A stretch of 56,157 nucleotides of DNA, from assembly GCA_001512635.1 (NCBI GenBank), contig LFSA01000090.1:4576-60732 (forward strand), given 5' to 3'. Source of the stretch: Pelotomaculum sp. DTU098 (GTDB taxonomy: Bacteria; Bacillota; Desulfotomaculia; Desulfotomaculales; Pelotomaculaceae). The notes beneath the pieces are model-generated. The model worked only from the letters and a program-made list of their open reading frames with translations, did not search any database and was not told the DNA's origin. Positions 42,809 through 51,385 of this stretch are shown here, in pieces. Within the stretch, counting starts at the first letter, position 1; each line of letters begins with the position of its first letter. The position numbers were made by a program, and so were the translations under genes.

Positions 42809-43438
42809 TTGTCTCACAGGTTTAAAGGTTTTTGGGTTAATTCCTTAAAATATAACTGGCCGGCTTATGTGATCATCCTGCTTGTTTTTGCCCTGGGACT
42901 CACCGCAGGCACGCTGGGGGTATACAAGCTGCAGGCCGGTGAACTCCAGGAACTCAGCCTCTATCTGGATTGCTTTTTGGAACAGGCCGCACTCATAGAA
43001 ACAGAACCGGCTGCAGCCATGAAATCTGAGCTATACAACGATCTTATTCTTCTTGCTGCCATATATTTTCTTGGTCTTACCATCATCGGCATCCCGGTCA
43101 TCCTAATCCTGGTTTTTCTCCGGGGCTTCGTGCTGGGATTCTCCATCGTTTTTTTGGGGTGGCAAAAAAACATCCAGGGAATAATCCTTTCCTGCGCGGC
43201 AATCCTGCCTCAAAATATTATTTTCCTGCCGGCGCTACTGCTGGGAGGCGTGGCCTCCCTGTCCTTTGCCCTGCTCCTGGGCAGGCGGTTTTTCAACTCC
43301 AGGGTTGTAATCTGGCCCAGTTTTCTCATTTACAGTGGATTCATGGCCTTTTTAAGCCTCATGGCCCTTTTAGCCGGGCTGGTGGAAGTATACCTGACAC
43401 CTTTTCTGGTCAAGCTTGCCGCCAGTTTTATGTTTTAG
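42809..43438 (+). CDS. spoIIM: Stage II sporulation protein M
   Basis: 209-residue polytopic membrane protein of the SpoIIDMP peptidoglycan-remodelling complex that drives engulfment. Five or six membrane helices are evident; the segment FALGLTAGTLGVYKL near the N-terminus and LRGFVLGFSIVFLG at about 111-124 are typical. TTG 42809 was chosen because GGGGGGAG (42795-42802) precedes it by 6 nt; the frame is open upstream but over non-coding sequence. Confidence 0.93.
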   Translation: MSHRFKGFWVNSLKYNWPAYVIILLVFALGLTAGTLGVYKLQAGELQELSLYLDCFLEQAALIETEPAAAMKSELYNDLILLAAIYFLGLTIIGIPVILILVFLRGFVLGFSIVFLGWQKNIQGIILSCAAILPQNIIFLPALLLGGVASLSFALLLGRRFFNSRVVIWPSFLIYSGFMAFLSLMALLAGLVEVYLTPFLVKLAASFMF

Positions 43439-43478
43439 GCCAGGAATAAAAAGGATAACCTTAATCAAATGTGGAAGT

Positions 43479-43506
43479 AGAGTCTTTTAACAAGGCTCTT
43501 TTTTTG
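43479..43506 (+). terminator. Terminator after spoIIM
   Basis: AGAGTC (43479-43484) pairs with GGCTCT (43494-43499) including one G-T pair and is followed by a run of T to 43505. Confidence 0.6.
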
Positions 43507-43529
43507 TTGAAGCGGGAGGTGGGCCGAGG

Positions 43530-44417
43530 ATGGAAAAAATCCTGAATGATTTTCTGAATCACCTCGCCGTGGAGCGGGGGCTTGCCAGTAACACAATTAT
43601 CTCCTACCGTACGGACCTGACCGGTTATCTAGCCTTCTGTCATAAGCATAACCTGCATGACATCAAAGGGACGAACAAGGATCTCATTATGTCCTACCTT
43701 TTTCAGCTCCAGGCCAGCGGCAAATCACCTGCAACCATAGCGCGCCACCTTGCAGCCCTCAAGGCCTTTTACCGCTTTGCCCTGGCCGAAGGAAAGCTTT
43801 CCAGGGATCCTACCTCTGATCTAGACACACCAAAACTGCCCCAAAAGCTGCCCGGGGTACTGTCGGTGCAGGAAGTCGATCTCTTACTGAACCAGCCGCG
43901 CCCGGGGGAGCCGGCCGGCCTCCGCGATAAAGCAATGCTGGAACTGCTCTATGCCACGGGAATCAGGGTCTCGGAACTTGTCTCCTTAAACCTGGAACAG
44001 CTCAGCCTGCAAAACAAATATATCCGGTGTTTTGGCAAGGGCGCCAAAGAAAGGATAGTGCCCCTTGGTGACGTGGCCGCCCGTTACCTCACTGAATACC
44101 TGGAACGGGGAAGGTGTAAACTAGTCAAGCACAGCAAAACACCCGCGCTATTCGTTAACCAGCACGGCGGCAGGTTGACACGGCAGGGTTTTTGGAAGAT
44201 TATCAAAAAATATGCTGCCAAAGCAAAAATCAATACCAGGATTACACCGCATACCTTGAGGCATTCCTTTGCTACCCACCTGCTGGAAAACGGCGCGGAT
44301 ATCCGCTCCGTCCAGGAACTGCTGGGACATGCCGATATCAGCACGACCCAGATTTACACTCACTTAACCCGGAAAAAGCTCAGGGAGGTATATGACCGCA
44401 CCCACCCCCGGGCCTGA
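43530..44417 (+). CDS. xerD: Tyrosine recombinase XerD
   Basis: 295-residue site-specific recombinase that resolves chromosome dimers at dif with XerC. An N-terminal core-binding domain (about 1-100) is followed by the catalytic domain with R146, K170, H241, R244, H267 and Y276, all present. Length and the HTLRHSFATHLLENGADIRSVQ block fit XerD. The order spoIIM-xerD-deoB-pdp-dacF-spoIIA matches the Bacillus/Clostridium chromosome, so this is the housekeeping enzyme and not a phage integrase. Confidence 0.94.
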   Translation: MEKILNDFLNHLAVERGLASNTIISYRTDLTGYLAFCHKHNLHDIKGTNKDLIMSYLFQLQASGKSPATIARHLAALKAFYRFALAEGKLSRDPTSDLDTPKLPQKLPGVLSVQEVDLLLNQPRPGEPAGLRDKAMLELLYATGIRVSELVSLNLEQLSLQNKYIRCFGKGAKERIVPLGDVAARYLTEYLERGRCKLVKHSKTPALFVNQHGGRLTRQGFWKIIKKYAAKAKINTRITPHTLRHSFATHLLENGADIRSVQELLGHADISTTQIYTHLTRKKLREVYDRTHPRA

Positions 44418-44508
44418 CCGGTTTAGAACTGTCCCAGGTCTTTTCATTGTTTGAAAGCCTGTTTTTCAACCTTAGAAACTTTTCTACATTTACAGCAAGG
44501 AGGTGCCT

Positions 44509-45699
44509 TTGCTGGAGGTCAAAAGGGTTATTTTACTGGTACTGGACAGCGTCGGCGCAGGGGAACTGCCCGATGCCGCCAAATACGGGGATTGCGGGAG
44601 CAATACCCTGGGCAACACAGCTCGGGCCGTGGGAGGACTGAACCTGCCCAACCTGGAAAGCCTCGGTCTGGGCAATATTCTGCCCTTGGAAGGTGTGCCC
44701 CCGGCTCAAGAACCAAAGGCTTTTTATGGTAAAATGCGCCAGAAATCGGCAGGCAAGGACACCACAACAGGCCACTGGGAGCTGGCGGGACTGATCCTGG
44801 AGCGTCCCTTTCCGGTCTATCCCAACGGCTTTCCACCGGAAATTATCGAACCCTTTGAAAAAGCAATCGGGCGCAGGATCCTGGGCAACAAGGTTGCCTC
44901 GGGCACGGCCATTATTGACGAGCTTGGCGAAAGGCACATGGAAACAGGGTGCCCCATTGTTTATACTTCCGCTGACAGCGTGTTCCAGGTAGCCGCCCAT
45001 GAAAAGGTGATCCCCTTAAAGGAATTGTATGAAATATGCCGGATTGCCAGGAATATACTGACAGGTGAGCATGCCGTGGGGAGGGTTATTGCCAGGCCTT
45101 TTGACGGGGAACCCGGTTCTTTTTACAGAACCGGCAACCGCCATGATTTTTCCCTGAAGCCCCCCGGTCAAACGGTGCTGAGCCTGCTCCAGGAGAACCG
45201 GATCCCGGTTACAGCAATAGGTAAAATCAGCGACATTTTCGCCGGGGAAGGGATTTCAGCCTCTTATCCCACCAAAGGAAACCGGGACACAATGGAACAA
45301 ACCTTGAAACAAATACGTTCCGGAACCTGGGGCTTGATTTTTGCAAATTTCATTGATTTCGACATGCTCTACGGTCACCGCAACAATCCCAGTGGCTACG
45401 CCAAAGCTCTGGAAGAGTTTGACGGGATGCTGCCCCACCTGGACGATGCCCTGCAGCAAAGCGATGTTGTAATTATCACCGGGGATCACGGCTGTGACCC
45501 GACAACCCCATCGACTGACCACTCCAGGGAATACGTGCCCCTGCTGGTATACGGGAAAACCCTGCAGGGGGGAAGCAACCTGGGCACAAGAGACTCCTTT
45601 ACTGACGTGGCCGCTACAATTGCTGAGATCTTCGGCCTCCCATTCCCAGAGGGAAAGAGTTTCTGGCGCCAGGTTTGCCAGGAATGCCCGGAACTTTGA
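44509..45699 (+). CDS. deoB: Phosphopentomutase
   Basis: 396-residue alkaline-phosphatase-superfamily enzyme interconverting ribose-1-P/deoxyribose-1-P and the 5-phosphates. Metal-site motifs: [15 protein letters not shown] at the start, [12 protein letters not shown] near 84-95, [17 protein letters not shown] and [22 protein letters not shown] 44509 lies 5 nt after AAGGAGG; the GTG at 44503 overlaps the SD. It works with the next gene in nucleoside salvage. Confidence 0.95.
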   Translation: MLEVKRVILLVLDSVGAGELPDAAKYGDCGSNTLGNTARAVGGLNLPNLESLGLGNILPLEGVPPAQEPKAFYGKMRQKSAGKDTTTGHWELAGLILERPFPVYPNGFPPEIIEPFEKAIGRRILGNKVASGTAIIDELGERHMETGCPIVYTSADSVFQVAAHEKVIPLKELYEICRIARNILTGEHAVGRVIARPFDGEPGSFYRTGNRHDFSLKPPGQTVLSLLQENRIPVTAIGKISDIFAGEGISASYPTKGNRDTMEQTLKQIRSGTWGLIFANFIDFDMLYGHRNNPSGYAKALEEFDGMLPHLDDALQQSDVVIITGDHGCDPTTPSTDHSREYVPLLVYGKTLQGGSNLGTRDSFTDVAATIAEIFGLPFPEGKSFWRQVCQECPEL

Positions 45700-45714
45700 G
45701 GGGTGATTTTTAAA

Positions 45715-47016
45715 ATGAGAATGGTTGACCTGATCCAGAAGAAAAAGCTGGGCCTGGCCCTGAGCCCTGATGAAATTGACTTTATCGTCAATGGATACAC
45801 CAGCGGCCAGATCCCCGATTACCAGATGTCTGCCTTGCTAATGGCCATCTACTTTCAGGGCATGAACCAGGAAGAAACAGCGGACCTGACCCTTGCCCTC
45901 GTTAACTCGGGTGAACGCATTGATTTATCCGGGATTGAGGGGATTAAGGTGGACAAGCATTCCACCGGCGGCGTAGGAGATAAGGTAAGTCTTATTATCA
46001 TCCCCCTGGTCGCCTCCGCCGGTATACCGGTGGCTAAAATGTCCGGAAAGGGCCTGGGCCACACAGGAGGCACCATCGATAAACTGGAAGCCATCGAAGG
46101 ATTCAGAACAAACCTTTCCAGGGCCGAGTTTATTCATAATGTCAACACATATAAAATGGCAGTTGCAGGACAGAGCGCAGATTTAACTCCTGCGGATAAA
46201 ATGATCTATGCTTTACGGGATGTTACAGCTACAGTGGACAGCGTGCCCCTGATCGCCGCATCGGTGATGAGCAAGAAAATAGCCTCCGGGGCAGACGCCA
46301 TCGTCCTGGACGTCAAGGCCGGCTCAGGGGCATTTATGAAGTCCCTGGATCAAGCCAGGGAACTGGCCCGGGTAATGGTTCAGATTGGTAAATCGCTGAA
46401 CAAAAAAACCATAGCCGTAATTACGGACATGAGTCAGCCCTTAGGCCATGAGGTGGGTAATGCCAACGAGGTAAAGGAGGCAGCGGAGTTCCTGCAGGGC
46501 AGGGGCGCCCGGGACTTAACCGCTGTGGCCCTCAACCTGGCTGCACATATGACTGTCCTGGGCGGGGCTTATACCGACCTGCCCACTGCTAACCGGGAAC
46601 TTACCAGGTTGATTGATTCCGGTTCAGCCTTCCAGTACTTTAAGAAACTGGTTGAAATCCAAGGCGGGGACCCGGAGGTCCTGGTCAACCCCGGCAGGCT
46701 TCCCCAGGCCAAATACCATGTAGAAGTAAAAGCCCCTGCCGGGGGCTATGTAACAGCCATCGATGCTGAAGCCGTCGGAATGGCCTCAATGCTCCTGGGG
46801 GCGGGAAGAAAGAAAAAGGATGACCCCATCGATTACTCTGCCGGCGTAACTGTACTCAAAAAAATTGGGGACAGGGTCAAAGAGGGGGAGACAATCTGTG
46901 TCATGCACACAAACCTCGCGGAACACCAGGAGGCCGGGATTCTTTTACAAAGGGCGTATACCTTCAGCGACCGCGAGCCGCCCCCGCTTACTTACGTGCA
47001 TGAGGTAATTCAATAA
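45715..47016 (+). CDS. pdp: Pyrimidine-nucleoside phosphorylase
   Basis: 433-residue enzyme cleaving uridine/thymidine with phosphate. The signature KHSTGGVGDKVSLIIIPLVAS lies near 80-100, SGKGLGHTGGTIDKLEAI near 110-127, and the C-terminal domain GGYVTAIDAEAVGMASMLLGAGR is complete. ATG 45715 follows AGGGGTGA by 8 nt; the GTG at 45703 lies inside the SD. It starts 15 bases after deoB. Confidence 0.94.
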   Translation: MRMVDLIQKKKLGLALSPDEIDFIVNGYTSGQIPDYQMSALLMAIYFQGMNQEETADLTLALVNSGERIDLSGIEGIKVDKHSTGGVGDKVSLIIIPLVASAGIPVAKMSGKGLGHTGGTIDKLEAIEGFRTNLSRAEFIHNVNTYKMAVAGQSADLTPADKMIYALRDVTATVDSVPLIAASVMSKKIASGADAIVLDVKAGSGAFMKSLDQARELARVMVQIGKSLNKKTIAVITDMSQPLGHEVGNANEVKEAAEFLQGRGARDLTAVALNLAAHMTVLGGAYTDLPTANRELTRLIDSGSAFQYFKKLVEIQGGDPEVLVNPGRLPQAKYHVEVKAPAGGYVTAIDAEAVGMASMLLGAGRKKKDDPIDYSAGVTVLKKIGDRVKEGETICVMHTNLAEHQEAGILLQRAYTFSDREPPPLTYVHEVIQ

Positions 47017-47111
47017 GGAATATACGGCAGCTGGGCCTGCCCTGCCAGGCTTTTCGTCCAGTCTGGGAGGGTATCCCCCTCCTCCCAGTCAAGAGGAATT
47101 CTAAGATTTCT

Positions 47112-47139
47112 GCGCCTGATCTTTGATCAGGCGCTTTTT
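47112..47139 (+). terminator. Strong terminator after pdp
   Basis: GCGCCTGATC/GATCAGGCGC, a 10-bp perfect stem with loop TTT, is followed by five T. Two other hairpins precede it (GCCTG/CAGGC with TTTT near 47037-47057, and CTGGGAGG/CCTCCCAG near 47065-47090), giving a triple barrier before dacF. Confidence 0.9.
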
Positions 47140-47156
47140 GGTATTTAACCAGCCAT

Positions 47157-47185
47157 GCATAACTTTAAAGCAAGGTAACATAATA
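47157..47185 (+). promoter_or_regulatory. Forespore (sigma-F/sigma-G) promoter of dacF
   Basis: GCATA (47157-47161), 17 bases, CATAATA (47179-47185). Both boxes fit the sigma-G consensus (GHATR and CATwmTA) without mismatch, and the site is placed after the terminator and 49 bases before dacF. Confidence 0.7.
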
Positions 47186-47233
47186 CAAAACGACTGTTAT
47201 TGTTTTAGTTTGAAAATGAACGGAGGTATTCTT

Positions 47234-48424
47234 ATGTCTTGGAAAAAAAGCTTGCTCTTTTTCCTCCTGTTTGTTTTTTTCCTTGGTCTCGCACCGGTAC
47301 AGGGAGCCTGGGCCGCTGCGGAGCCGGAAAAGGCAAAGGAAGAGAACAGGGTTGTTAAGGCTCCCGGGACACCGGAAACCACAGCTGAGGCAGCCGTGCT
47401 TATGGAACCGGTCACCGGCAGGATCATTTACGAAAAGGAAGCACACAAGCGTCTGCCCATGGCCAGCGTTACAAAACTGATGACCCTCCTGCTTGCTACG
47501 GAAGCTGTTGAAAAAGGGAGCTTTAAACTGACAGACAGCGTCATCACCAGTGAAAACGCCTGGGAAATGGGCGGCTCGCAGATTTACCTGGAACCGGGTG
47601 AAGAGATGAGCCTGTGGGATTTATTGCTGGCCATCGGATTGCAGTCGGCCAACGACGCCAGTGTAGCTGTAGCCGAACACATTGCCGGGAGTGAAGAAGC
47701 CTTTGTTCAGGACATGAATGATAAAGCAAGGGAACTGGGCCTGACGAACACCAATTTCGTCAACTGTCACGGGCTAACTGCAGAAAACCACTATACCAGC
47801 GCCTATGATCTGGCCATAATCCTGCGGGAAGGGCTGAAAAACCCGCTCTTCCGGAAGATTACCGCTATGAAGGAGTACGATCTGCGGGGGGGCGCCTTTA
47901 AACTCTGGAACACCAACAAACTGCTCTGGTGGTACAAAGGCGCGGATGCCGGTAAAACCGGGTGGACAGAAAGCGCAAAATACTGCCTGGCTTCTTCAGC
48001 TGAAAGAGATGGCTTGAGGTTAATCTGCGTGGTTCTTGGAACTGAGGAACCCCAAAGTCATTTCCGGGAGTCCATGAAATTATATGATTTCGGCTTTGCC
48101 CGTTACAAAGCTGTTAATATTGCCGACCAGGGAGAAAAGGTAGGTACTGTTAAAGTAGGCAAGGGTCTGGCAGAAACAGTTTATGCCCTGACCCTGGACA
48201 AAGTTAGCGTTATAGTTCCCAGAGGCGAAGAAAAAGGATTCGAGCCCGTAATTGAATTGCCGGAATTTATTAACGCACCGGTGGCAAAAGGACAGGAGAT
48301 CGGAACTTACATTGTAACAAAAGAAGGACAGGAAGTACTCCGGGTTAAACTGGTTGCTGCTCAGGATGTACCAAAAGCAAATATTCTACAACAAATGAGA
48401 AGAGTAATCGACAGCGTCTATTAA
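47234..48424 (+). CDS. dacF: D-alanyl-D-alanine carboxypeptidase DacF
   Basis: 396-residue penicillin-binding protein (S11). A signal peptide (about 1-29, ending AWAAA) leads to the catalytic motifs S78-VT-K81, SAN (138-140) and K241-TG. A C-terminal beta domain and amphipathic tail (about 330-396) are typical of the DacF/DacB group. ATG 47234 follows GGAGGT by 7-8 nt. Together with the forespore promoter and the following spoIIA genes, this is DacF, which trims cortex peptidoglycan from the forespore. Confidence 0.94.
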   Translation: MSWKKSLLFFLLFVFFLGLAPVQGAWAAAEPEKAKEENRVVKAPGTPETTAEAAVLMEPVTGRIIYEKEAHKRLPMASVTKLMTLLLATEAVEKGSFKLTDSVITSENAWEMGGSQIYLEPGEEMSLWDLLLAIGLQSANDASVAVAEHIAGSEEAFVQDMNDKARELGLTNTNFVNCHGLTAENHYTSAYDLAIILREGLKNPLFRKITAMKEYDLRGGAFKLWNTNKLLWWYKGADAGKTGWTESAKYCLASSAERDGLRLICVVLGTEEPQSHFRESMKLYDFGFARYKAVNIADQGEKVGTVKVGKGLAETVYALTLDKVSVIVPRGEEKGFEPVIELPEFINAPVAKGQEIGTYIVTKEGQEVLRVKLVAAQDVPKANILQQMRRVIDSVY

Positions 48425-48516
48425 GCACCAGCTATTGAAATATGAATAAGCCGTTTTTACAGGATACAGGTCGCAACAAAGGCTTTCCTGGCGGATAAAG
48501 AACTGCGAAATTAGGA

Positions 48517-48595
48517 ACAGGCACAACTGCTTGACCGGGACAAAAGACTTTAAGCTTTGTTCCGGTCAAGCACCTCTGTACCTGTCGTTTTTTTT
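48517..48595 (+). terminator. Large terminator between dacF and spoIIAA
   Basis: A 17-bp stem (48528-48544 with 48556-48572, one G-T pair) with an 11-nt loop lies inside an outer pairing ACAGG/CCTGT (48517-48521 with 48581-48585); eight T follow at 48588-48595. It should separate dacF transcription from the spoIIA genes. Confidence 0.85.
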
Positions 48596-48694
48596 GCCAG
48601 TTGTTTTACAGGATTAATACCTGCAACCTTGCCTTTTTTCCATAAATTTGGTAAGATTTAGCAGGATGGATAAGCAATTAACTAAAAGGAAAGG

Positions 48695-49036
48695 ATGACG
48701 CCTGTGCTCTTGGATCTTGAAAGAAAGCAGGAAACACTTTTCATCAGGCTAAAAGGCGAACTGGATCTTGGCTCTGCCGACCATCTTCGCAACGCCATTG
48801 AGCAAGCTCTGGACCGGGAACCGGTTAGAAACCTGGTTATCAACCTGGCCGGAGTGAGTTTTATCGACAGTTCCGGTCTGGGAGTCCTGCTGGGCCGCTA
48901 CAAGCGGGTGTCAAAAAACGGCGGCAGGGTTATGCTTGTTTCTCCCCAACCCCAGGTGCGCAGGATTCTGGAATTGTCCGGGCTCTTCAGGATTATGGAT
49001 GAACTGGCGAGCGAGTCCGAAGCAATGGTGAATTAG
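48695..49036 (+). CDS. spoIIAA: Anti-sigma-F factor antagonist SpoIIAA
   Basis: 113-residue STAS-domain protein. Unphosphorylated SpoIIAA frees sigma-F from SpoIIAB; the phosphorylated residue is the first Ser of SFIDSSGLGVLLGRYK (about S59). ATG 48695 is close to AAAAGGA; GTG 48704 is an alternative. A terminator lies upstream, so it needs its own promoter, which I could not identify with confidence. Confidence 0.95.
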   Translation: MTPVLLDLERKQETLFIRLKGELDLGSADHLRNAIEQALDREPVRNLVINLAGVSFIDSSGLGVLLGRYKRVSKNGGRVMLVSPQPQVRRILELSGLFRIMDELASESEAMVN

Positions 49037-49054
49037 GTTAGGGAGGGGCTTTAA

Positions 49055-49504
49055 GTGAAATATATTAACCAGATGAAACTGGAATTTTTAAGCATTCCGG
49101 CCAATGTAGCCTTTGCCAGGGTAACGGTGGCGGCTTTTGCCTCCCAGCTTGACTTTACCCTTTCCGACCTGGAGGAAATCAAAGTGGCTGTTTCCGAAGC
49201 AGTGGGCAATTCCATCATTCATGGTTACGAGAATCATCCAGACAAGAAAATCAGAATCCAGGCCGCTTTAACCACTGACAGCCTGGAATTAAGAATAGAA
49301 GACGACGGCAAGGGCATTAAAGATATCAAAAAAGCCCTTGAACCGGCATTTTCCACAGACTCTGAACGTCTCGGCCTGGGCTTTGTGTTTATGCAGTCTT
49401 TTATGGACAGCTTCCAGGTGGACTCGACTCCCGGACAGGGAACAAAGGTCATCATGAGCAAGCGGGTCGGCTCTGGAACGGCACCCCTTAAACCGGAGCA
49501 GTAG
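49055..49504 (+). CDS. spoIIAB: Anti-sigma-F factor and serine kinase SpoIIAB
   Basis: 149-residue GHKL ATPase that binds sigma-F and phosphorylates SpoIIAA. N box region LEEIKVAVSEAVGNSIIHGYEN (about 38-59), the DDGKGI motif (about 87-92) and STDSERLGLGFVFMQSFMD (about 104-122) are present. GTG 49055 follows GGGAGGGG. It lies between spoIIAA and sigF as in all spoIIA operons. Confidence 0.96.
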   Translation: MKYINQMKLEFLSIPANVAFARVTVAAFASQLDFTLSDLEEIKVAVSEAVGNSIIHGYENHPDKKIRIQAALTTDSLELRIEDDGKGIKDIKKALEPAFSTDSERLGLGFVFMQSFMDSFQVDSTPGQGTKVIMSKRVGSGTAPLKPEQ

Positions 49505-49520
49505 TCAGGAGATGAAAAAA

Positions 49521-50294
49521 ATGAGCAGCAGGTTGGTTGACATGAACCTGCCCCGCTTTCCCCTGTTGAAGGATTCCGAAATCAAAGAACTGCTGAAGAA
49601 GGCCAAGGCAGGAGACAGTTTGGCCAGGGATAAGCTGGTAAACTGCAACTTAAAGCTGGTATTCAATCTTGTTAAACGGTTTCAAAACCGCGGTTACGAG
49701 CTGGAAGATCTTTTCCAGATAGGCTGCATTGGTTTGATGAAGGCCATTGATAAATTTGACCTTAATTATGACGTAAAGTTTTCGACTTACGCCGTGCCGA
49801 TGATCGTGGGCGAGATCCGGAGATTCCTGAGGGATGATAACCCGGTGAAGGTCAGCCGCTCGGTGAAGGAACTTGCTTATAAAATTCAGCAGATCCGGGA
49901 TATCCTCACGGCACGGCTGGGCAGGGAACCATCCGTGGGGGAGATCGCTGCAGAACTCTCCCTGAACCGGGAGGAGGTGGTGAATGCCCTGGAAGCTGCC
50001 CAGGCGCCCACTTCAATCTATGAAACCCTCCATCAGGACGACGGTGACCCCATCTATCTCCTGGATCAACTCAAGGGTGAAGAGGGAGGAGACCTTCCGT
50101 GGCTGGAAAGCATCTCAATTAATGAGATCCTGCAAAAACTCCCGGAGAGGGACCGGTTAATAATAACCTGGCGTTTCTTCGAGGATAAAACCCAGTCGGT
50201 TATCGCAGCCAGACTGGGGCTATCCCAGGTTCAGGTATCTCGCCTGGAAAGACAGGCCTTGAGTAAAATCAAGTCTTTAATGGAAAACAGTTAA
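49521..50294 (+). CDS. sigF: RNA polymerase sigma-F factor
   Basis: 257-residue forespore sigma factor. Region 2 has LVFNLVKRFQNRGYELEDLFQIGCIGLMKAIDKFD. Region 3 contains GREPSVGEIAAELSLNREEVV, and region 4 ends with IAARLGLSQVQVSRLERQALSKIK. ATG 49521 is preferred because AGGAG (49507-49511) abuts the in-frame ATG at 49512 but lies 9 nt before 49521. Last gene of the spoIIA operon, followed by a terminator. Confidence 0.96.
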   Translation: MSSRLVDMNLPRFPLLKDSEIKELLKKAKAGDSLARDKLVNCNLKLVFNLVKRFQNRGYELEDLFQIGCIGLMKAIDKFDLNYDVKFSTYAVPMIVGEIRRFLRDDNPVKVSRSVKELAYKIQQIRDILTARLGREPSVGEIAAELSLNREEVVNALEAAQAPTSIYETLHQDDGDPIYLLDQLKGEEGGDLPWLESISINEILQKLPERDRLIITWRFFEDKTQSVIAARLGLSQVQVSRLERQALSKIKSLMENS

Positions 50295-50327
50295 GCCCTA
50301 AAGTCCGGTGCAGGGCCTTTATTTTTT
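50293..50327 (+). terminator. Terminator of the spoIIA operon
   Basis: GCCCT (50295-50299) pairs with AGGGC (50312-50316), extended by A-T pairs, and is followed by a T-rich tract (CTTTATTTTTT). Confidence 0.7.
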
Positions 50328-50342
50328 AATGAACAGAAATTG

Positions 50343-50371
50343 GTATAAAAAACAAATTCAGATGCATAATA
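50343..50371 (+). promoter_or_regulatory. Forespore (sigma-F/sigma-G) promoter of the dodecin gene
   Basis: GTATA (50343-50347), 17 bases, CATAATA (50365-50371). The boxes, spacer length and -10 are the same type as the dacF promoter and fit the sigma-G consensus without mismatch. It is the only promoter-like sequence between the sigF terminator and the dodecin gene. Confidence 0.65.
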
Positions 50372-50403
50372 AAAATACTTGAATACCAAAGGAGGTATGT
50401 GGG

Positions 50404-50598
50404 GTGCACGTAAAAGTATCAGAACTAGTGGGCGAATCACCAGATAGCTGGAAGGGCGCCGTACAAGCGGCCATATCAGAGGCGTCACGCACAATGAAAA
50501 ACATTGTTGCTGTTGAGGTTGTAAACTTCACTGCTAATGTGGAAAACGGGCGGCTGGTGGAGTATAAAGCCAACGTAAAAATCGCCCATACAGATTAA
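50404..50598 (+). CDS. Dodecin family flavin-binding protein
   Basis: 64-residue protein with the dodecin pattern: VKVSELVGESPDSWKGAVQAAISEASRTMKNI followed by VEVVNFTANVENGRLVEYKANVKIA. Dodecins assemble into hollow 12-mers that store flavins or related ligands. GTG 50404 follows AAAGGAGG. It is a single-gene unit between two terminators and behind a forespore-type promoter, between sigF and spoVA-type genes, which suggests a spore-specific role. The ligand is unknown. Confidence 0.9.
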   Translation: MHVKVSELVGESPDSWKGAVQAAISEASRTMKNIVAVEVVNFTANVENGRLVEYKANVKIAHTD

Positions 50599-50610
50599 GA
50601 GCAAGGCTGA

Positions 50611-50636
50611 AGGGACACCTTTGGGGTGTCCTTTTT
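50611..50636 (+). terminator. Terminator after the dodecin gene
   Basis: GGACACC (50613-50619) and GGTGTCC (50625-50631) form a 7-bp stem with a 5-nt loop, followed by five T. Confidence 0.85.
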
Positions 50637-50779
50637 GTATGGCTTTAAAAACAAAACACCTCATTTGCATAATGTCCCGGGGGCAGGGAAAGGATAGAAT
50701 TCGAGGCTGGCTGATAGCGGCTGTGTCCACAGATAAGGAGGGACTTTCGGCGCAACCGGTTTTCTAAGGGGGTCGAAAC

Positions 50780-51385
50780 ATGGGAGACGGGCTGCATAAA
50801 AAGCGCAGGGTAATCCTCGTCACCGACGGAGACCGGATTGCCCAAAGGGCGGTAGAAGTCGCCGCCCGCAATGTGGGGGCCCGCTGTATCTCCCGCTCGG
50901 CAGGCAACCCCACCAGGCAATCCGGCCAGGAACTGGTCGAACTGATTAAGGAAGCGCCCCTGGACCCGGTAGTTGTGATGCTGGATGACAGGGGCTTTAA
51001 CGGTCCCGGCAGGGGCGAGTCAGCCCTGGCTTACATAGCCGGCCATCCCGATATTGAGGTCCTCGGTGTCCTGGCAGTAGCATCCAATACCGAAAAGGCC
51101 TGTGGCTGCAGGGTAAATGTATCGGTTACCCAAACCGGTGAGGTGATCGAGGGTCCCGTTGACAAATGGGGTTTACCTAAACAGGACGTGCTTAAAGGTG
51201 ATACGACAGAGATTCTTGACAGCCTGAAGATCCCCTTTGTGATCGGCATCGGCGATATCGGCAAAATGGGCCAGGCAGACGCTGCTGAAAAGGGAGCGCC
51301 GCTGACGACGAAAGCTTTTCAAACCATTCTGGAAAGGAGCGGTTTCAATGTGGCGGGTCAGAAAAAACAAGAAAACTTTCGATGA
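50780..51385 (+). CDS. spoVAE: Stage V sporulation protein AE (SpoVAEa type)
   Basis: 201-residue soluble protein beginning KKRRVILVTDGDRIAQRAVEVAARNVGARCISRSAGNPT, with VVVMLDDRGFNGPGRGESALAYIAGH and VSVTQTGEVIEGPVDKWG. These are marks of the soluble SpoVAEa protein encoded in spoVA operons that import dipicolinic acid into the forespore. ATG 50780 follows AAGGGGG. The membrane genes spoVAC/AD/AEb are not in the window. It overlaps the next gene by 38 bases. Confidence 0.88.
   Translation: MGDGLHKKRRVILVTDGDRIAQRAVEVAARNVGARCISRSAGNPTRQSGQELVELIKEAPLDPVVVMLDDRGFNGPGRGESALAYIAGHPDIEVLGVLAVASNTEKACGCRVNVSVTQTGEVIEGPVDKWGLPKQDVLKGDTTEILDSLKIPFVIGIGDIGKMGQADAAEKGAPLTTKAFQTILERSGFNVAGQKKQENFR

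Noticed and set aside
43530-44417. Tyrosine recombinase as evidence of a prophage or integrated element
   Set aside because: Length, motifs and synteny (spoIIM-xerD-deoB) identify housekeeping XerD; no att sites, phage genes or tRNA are nearby.
48608-48616. ACAGGATTA, a perfect sigma-H -35 match upstream of spoIIAA
   Set aside because: No GAAT-like -10 at 11-13 nt. Without the second box I do not call a promoter, although one must exist downstream of the terminator at 48595.
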